Below are positions 61,208 to 64,000 of a DNA stretch of 64,000 bases, piece after piece (position 1 is the stretch's first letter; each line of letters opens with the position of its first letter). Below the pieces are notes generated by a model. That model had not been told where the DNA came from. It ran no database searches and was given only the letters and a program-made list of their open reading frames with translations. Origin of the DNA: Pseudomonas sp. HOU2 (GTDB lineage: Bacteria; Pseudomonadota; Gammaproteobacteria; Pseudomonadales; Pseudomonadaceae). Where the stretch lies: positions 2,666,001-2,730,000 of the forward strand of contig NZ_CP160398.1 of NCBI RefSeq assembly GCF_040729435.1. The letters are read 5' to 3'. Both the position numbers and the translations under genes were made by a program.

Positions 61208-61843
61208 ATGAATGGCACAAGCGCTGTCGCTGAACTAGCCTGTGAACAACCCGGGGCCCGCCTTCGTCGCCCGTGCATTGCTTGGAGGCCTGTCATTTCC
61301 ATCGTCGACACCGATCAGCTCAGGCATCTGTTGGCCCAGTGCGCACTGGGCGACCGAGGCGCCTTCGAAACCCTCTATCACAGCGTCGGCCCGCGCCTGC
61401 ACGGCGTCGCTCTGCGCTTCATGGGTCGGGCGGATCTGGCCGAAGAAGTGCTGCAGGAAAGCTTCGTGCGCATCTGGAACAACGCCTCGCGTTACGAAGC
61501 CCATTTGTCGGCGCCGCTGACCTGGATGATCAACATTACCCGCCATCAGGCCATCGACCAGTTGCGCAAACAGCGCGAACGGCCGCTGACCGAGTTCGAA
61601 CAAGACACCTTGCCGGACGAAAGTCCTTCGGCCCATGACCTGTTGAACCGCAGCCGCGAAGCCAGTGCGCTGCACCGCTGCCTCGACACCCTCGACGGCA
61701 TGCAGCGCCAGTCGATCACTGTCGCCTACTTTCAGGGCCTGTCCTGCGCGGAACTCGCCGAACACCTGGCGGCGCCGCTGGGCTCGGTGAAGTCGTGGAT
61801 TCGTCGCGGCATGGAACGTCTGCGCAGGTGCCTCGAATCATGA
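61208..61843 (+). CDS. ECF (RpoE-like) sigma factor
   Basis: ECF sigma factor with region 2 (ETLYHSVGPRLHGVALRFMG, LAEEVLQESFVRIWNNASRY) and region 4 (GLSCAELAEHLAAPLGSVKS). The conserved part begins about residue 30 (ISIVDTDQL). ATG 61208 is the only standard start but lacks a ribosome binding site; the strong GGAGG at 61284-61288 is followed after 6 nt by ATT 61295, which may be the true start (182 aa). The gene overlaps its anti-sigma by 4 bp. Confidence 0.88.
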   Translation: MNGTSAVAELACEQPGARLRRPCIAWRPVISIVDTDQLRHLLAQCALGDRGAFETLYHSVGPRLHGVALRFMGRADLAEEVLQESFVRIWNNASRYEAHLSAPLTWMINITRHQAIDQLRKQRERPLTEFEQDTLPDESPSAHDLLNRSREASALHRCLDTLDGMQRQSITVAYFQGLSCAELAEHLAAPLGSVKSWIRRGMERLRRCLES

Positions 61844-62514
61844 ACTACCAGACCCCCGCCCTGCGCCGCGCCCTCGCTGCCGATTACGCCATCGGATTGA
61901 TGTCGGCGGCGGCGCGTCGGCGCTTTGAGCAATTGCTGCTGGATGACGCAGCACTGCGAACCGAGTTGGCACAGTGGCAGGAGAGTCTCGCCAGCCTGAC
62001 CGATACATTGCCGGAGCAACCGGTGCCGGATCGGGTGTGGCAAGCCATTACTGCACGCATCGATCCGCAAGAGCTGCATGTACCGCCCAAACGACCGTTC
62101 TGGAACTGGCTGCGACTCACCGCAGCGATCTGCTCCATCGCCGTGCTGGTATTTCTTGGCTCGCTGTACAACCGCGACGACGCCCGCTACCGCGCCACTC
62201 TGCTGAGCGCCGACGCGCAACCGGCGCTGAAGGTCGAAGCGCATGCGGATTATCTGCAGGTCGAGCCGCTGACGCTGGCGGCAGTCGGGCCAGATCGCAG
62301 TCTGGAATTGTGGGCGATCCCGGCTGATGGCAAGCCGATTTCGCTGGGGGTGATTCCTGCGGGAGGCAAAGGCAAGGTCGAGTTGAGCGCGGCGCAGAAA
62401 GCCTTGATCGGCCAGCCGATTGCGCTGGCGGTGAGTCTGGAACCCAAGGGCGGCTCGCCGACCGGGCAGCCGACGGGGCCGGTGCTTTACCAAGGCGCGT
62501 TAGCGGCTCTCTGA
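61840..62514 (+). CDS. Anti-sigma factor (RskA/ChrR-type)
   Basis: 224-aa anti-sigma factor: N-terminal zinc-less ASD-like helices (LAADYAIGLMSAAARRRFEQ), a transmembrane helix (about 90-105, LTAAICSIAVLVFLGSL) and a C-terminal anti-sigma-K/RskA domain (SLELWAIPADGKPISLGVIP). It overlaps the sigma gene (ATGA) and presumably holds it at the membrane. Confidence 0.9.
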   Translation: MNYQTPALRRALAADYAIGLMSAAARRRFEQLLLDDAALRTELAQWQESLASLTDTLPEQPVPDRVWQAITARIDPQELHVPPKRPFWNWLRLTAAICSIAVLVFLGSLYNRDDARYRATLLSADAQPALKVEAHADYLQVEPLTLAAVGPDRSLELWAIPADGKPISLGVIPAGGKGKVELSAAQKALIGQPIALAVSLEPKGGSPTGQPTGPVLYQGALAAL

Positions 62515-62534
62515 CTCTGGCACCACAAACCTTT

Positions 62535-62666
62535 TGTGGCGAGGGAGCTTGCTCCCGCTGGGCTGCGAAGCGACCCAAATCTTGAGTGGGTAATTTTCCT
62601 GAGACGCCGCATGTGTGGATTTTACGACGGCTTCGCCGCCGAGCGGGAGCAAGCCCCCTCGCCACA
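62535..62666. repeat. REP pair, type B
   Basis: TGTGGCGAGGGAGCTTGCTC and reverse complement around an ~80-bp core, between the anti-sigma gene and fdhA. Confidence 0.9.
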
Positions 62667-62684
62667 GGTTTAGTGCTCATCCCC

Positions 62685-62714
62685 ATAAAAAACGGCGACC
62701 TTGAGGTCGCCGTT
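62685..62714 (-). terminator. Terminator after fdhA
   Basis: Minus-strand stem AACGGCGACC / GGTCGCCGTT with loop TCAA, followed by TTTTATGG; 17 bp after the fdhA stop. Confidence 0.9.
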
Positions 62715-62730
62715 TTGCATTGCCTGAAAC

Positions 62731-63930
62731 TTACGCCGCACTGAACAACCGATGCGGATCAATCACAAACTTCTTCGGCACACCCGCATCGAACTCGCCA
62801 TACCCTTCAGGCGCCTGGTCGAGGCTGATGACTTGCACGCCGACCACTTCGGCGATGTTGATGCGATCCCACATGATCGCCTGCATCAGCTGGCGGTTGT
62901 ACTTCATCACCGGGGTCTGGCCGGTGTGGAAGCTGTGGGATTTGGCCCAGCCCAGACCGAAGCGGATGCTCAGGCTGCCCATTTTTGCGGCGGCGTCCAC
63001 GGCACCCGGATCTTCGGTCACGTACAGGCCCGGAATACCGATCTTGCCCGCCACGCGCACCACGCCCATCAGCGAGTTGAGCACCGTGGCCGGGGCTTCG
63101 GCTTTCACCCCGTCATGCCCGTGGCCGCGCGCTTCGAAGCCCACGCAGTCCACCGCGCAATCCACTTCCGGCTCGCCCAGCAGTGCGGCGATCTGTTCGT
63201 GCAGCGGCGTGTCCTTGGACAGGTCGACCACTTCAAAACCCTGGGCCTTGGCGTGCGCCAGGCGGATGGTGTTGACGTCGCCGATGATCACCACCGCTGC
63301 GCCCAGCAGACGCGCCGAGGCTGCAGCGGCCAGACCGACCGGGCCGGCGCCGGCGATGTACACGGTGCTGCCCGGGCCAACGCCCGCCGTCACGGCGCCG
63401 TGATAGCCGGTCGGCAGAATGTCGGAGAGGCAGGTCAGGTCGCGGATTTTCTCCATGGCCTTGTCGCGATCCGGCAGTTTCAGCAGGTTGAAGTCGGCGT
63501 ACGGCACCAGCACGTATTCGGCCTGGCCGCCGGTCCAGTCACCCATGTCGACGTAACCGTAAGCCCCGCCGGCACGGGCCGGGTTGACGGTCAGGCAGAC
63601 ACCGGTGTGTTGCTCCTTGCAGGAACGGCAGCGCCCGCAAGCCACGTTGAACGGTACGGAGACCAGGTCGCCGATTTTCAGGTTCTCGACGTCGGAACCC
63701 TTTTCGATCACTTCGCCGGTGATTTCATGGCCCAGCACCAGACCGGTCTGCGCCGTGGTACGGCCGCGCACCATGTGCTGGTCGGAGCCACAAATGTTGG
63801 TGGACACCACACGCAGAATCACCCCGTGCTCGATCTTCCTGCCGCGCGGGTCCTGCATTTTCGGATAGTCGATTTTCTGTACTTCGACCTTGCCAGCGCC
63901 GAGATACACCACACCACGATTGCCAGACAT
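62731..63930 (-). CDS. fdhA: Glutathione-independent formaldehyde dehydrogenase
   Basis: 399-aa zinc-dependent medium-chain dehydrogenase that oxidises formaldehyde with bound NAD. Zinc ligands occur in NICGSDQHM, GLVLGHEITGEV and the structural CGRCRSCKEQHTGVC cluster; the NAD motif is YIAGAGPVGLAAAASARLLG. Length and N-terminus (MSGNRGVVYLGAGKVEVQ) match P. putida formaldehyde dehydrogenase (FdhA). ATG 63930 starts 70 bp before the window end. Confidence 0.95.
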   Translation of the reverse strand: MSGNRGVVYLGAGKVEVQKIDYPKMQDPRGRKIEHGVILRVVSTNICGSDQHMVRGRTTAQTGLVLGHEITGEVIEKGSDVENLKIGDLVSVPFNVACGRCRSCKEQHTGVCLTVNPARAGGAYGYVDMGDWTGGQAEYVLVPYADFNLLKLPDRDKAMEKIRDLTCLSDILPTGYHGAVTAGVGPGSTVYIAGAGPVGLAAAASARLLGAAVVIIGDVNTIRLAHAKAQGFEVVDLSKDTPLHEQIAALLGEPEVDCAVDCVGFEARGHGHDGVKAEAPATVLNSLMGVVRVAGKIGIPGLYVTEDPGAVDAAAKMGSLSIRFGLGWAKSHSFHTGQTPVMKYNRQLMQAIMWDRINIAEVVGVQVISLDQAPEGYGEFDAGVPKKFVIDPHRLFSAA

Positions 63931-64000
63931 GCTTTCACCTCGCTGTTGTTTTTATGGAACCGCGTTGCCCAGGCAGGCAGCGCGTTGAGTGCTCGGGTAC

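Overview
The window is chromosomal DNA of a fluorescent pseudomonad, most like the Pseudomonas fluorescens group. Evidence: high GC, a rpoD of 615 codons next to dnaG, an rmcA-type c-di-GMP gene beside a tRNA, davBA lysine catabolism, a complete pqq operon, a bioBFHCD operon flanked by acyl-CoA dehydrogenase genes in the order seen in P. aeruginosa, creBCD, and many paired REP palindromes of four sequence types. The assignment rests on recognised protein families and gene order; no search was run.

Layout. 1-3.4 kb: end of dnaG and rpoD. 3.5-7.3 kb: rmcA (SBP-TM-4xPAS-GGDEF-EAL) and tRNA-Ile2(CAT). 7.5-8.1 kb: orphan C-terminal piece of a Mu-type MuF/PBECR nuclease-toxin protein next to the tRNA. 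8.4-11.6 kb: AsnC/Lrp regulator, davB, davA. 11.6-19.3 kb: pqqF, pqqA, pqqB, pqqC, pqqD, pqqE and an S9 peptidase. 19.5-22.2 kb: a 52-aa Pmp3-like membrane peptide, a class III aminotransferase and a divergent LysR regulator. 22.4-27.7 kb: two acyl-CoA dehydrogenases on the minus strand with a membrane diguanylate cyclase between them. A PsrA-type operator pair precedes the first and a near-ideal CRP/Vfr site precedes the cyclase. 28-33 kb: a small conserved protein and bioD-C-H-F-B on the minus strand, with a BirA-type operator overlapping the start of divergent comF. 33-37.9 kb: comF, modE, a Tat-exported PhoX-like protein, srkA. 38-39.2 kb: a complete IS3-family element inserted in a REP, with a 3-bp target duplication. 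39.3-43.7 kb: rarD, a GcvR-like ACT protein and glcB. A duplicated DnaA-box module lies between rarD and the ACT gene. 43.9-47.3 kb: single-domain response regulator, CBS/DUF294 protein, DEDDh exonuclease. 47.4-53 kb: FecI-type sigma, FecR, TonB-dependent receptor, PepSY protein and a 59-aa membrane protein. 53.2-59.3 kb: GST, creD, an inserted acyltransferase-3 gene, creC, creB, a retropepsin-like protein. 59.6-63.9 kb: PlsC-type acyltransferase, DUF2780 protein, ECF sigma/anti-sigma pair, fdhA.

Most genes are ordinary core metabolism and signalling. No large undescribed multigene system is evident. The items most worth a second look are the duplicated DnaA-box module (40160-40348), the orphan MuF-type toxin domain, the BirA operator inside comF, the PsrA and Vfr-type operators in the acyl-CoA dehydrogenase/cyclase block, the IS-in-REP insertion, and the acyltransferase splitting creD from creBC.
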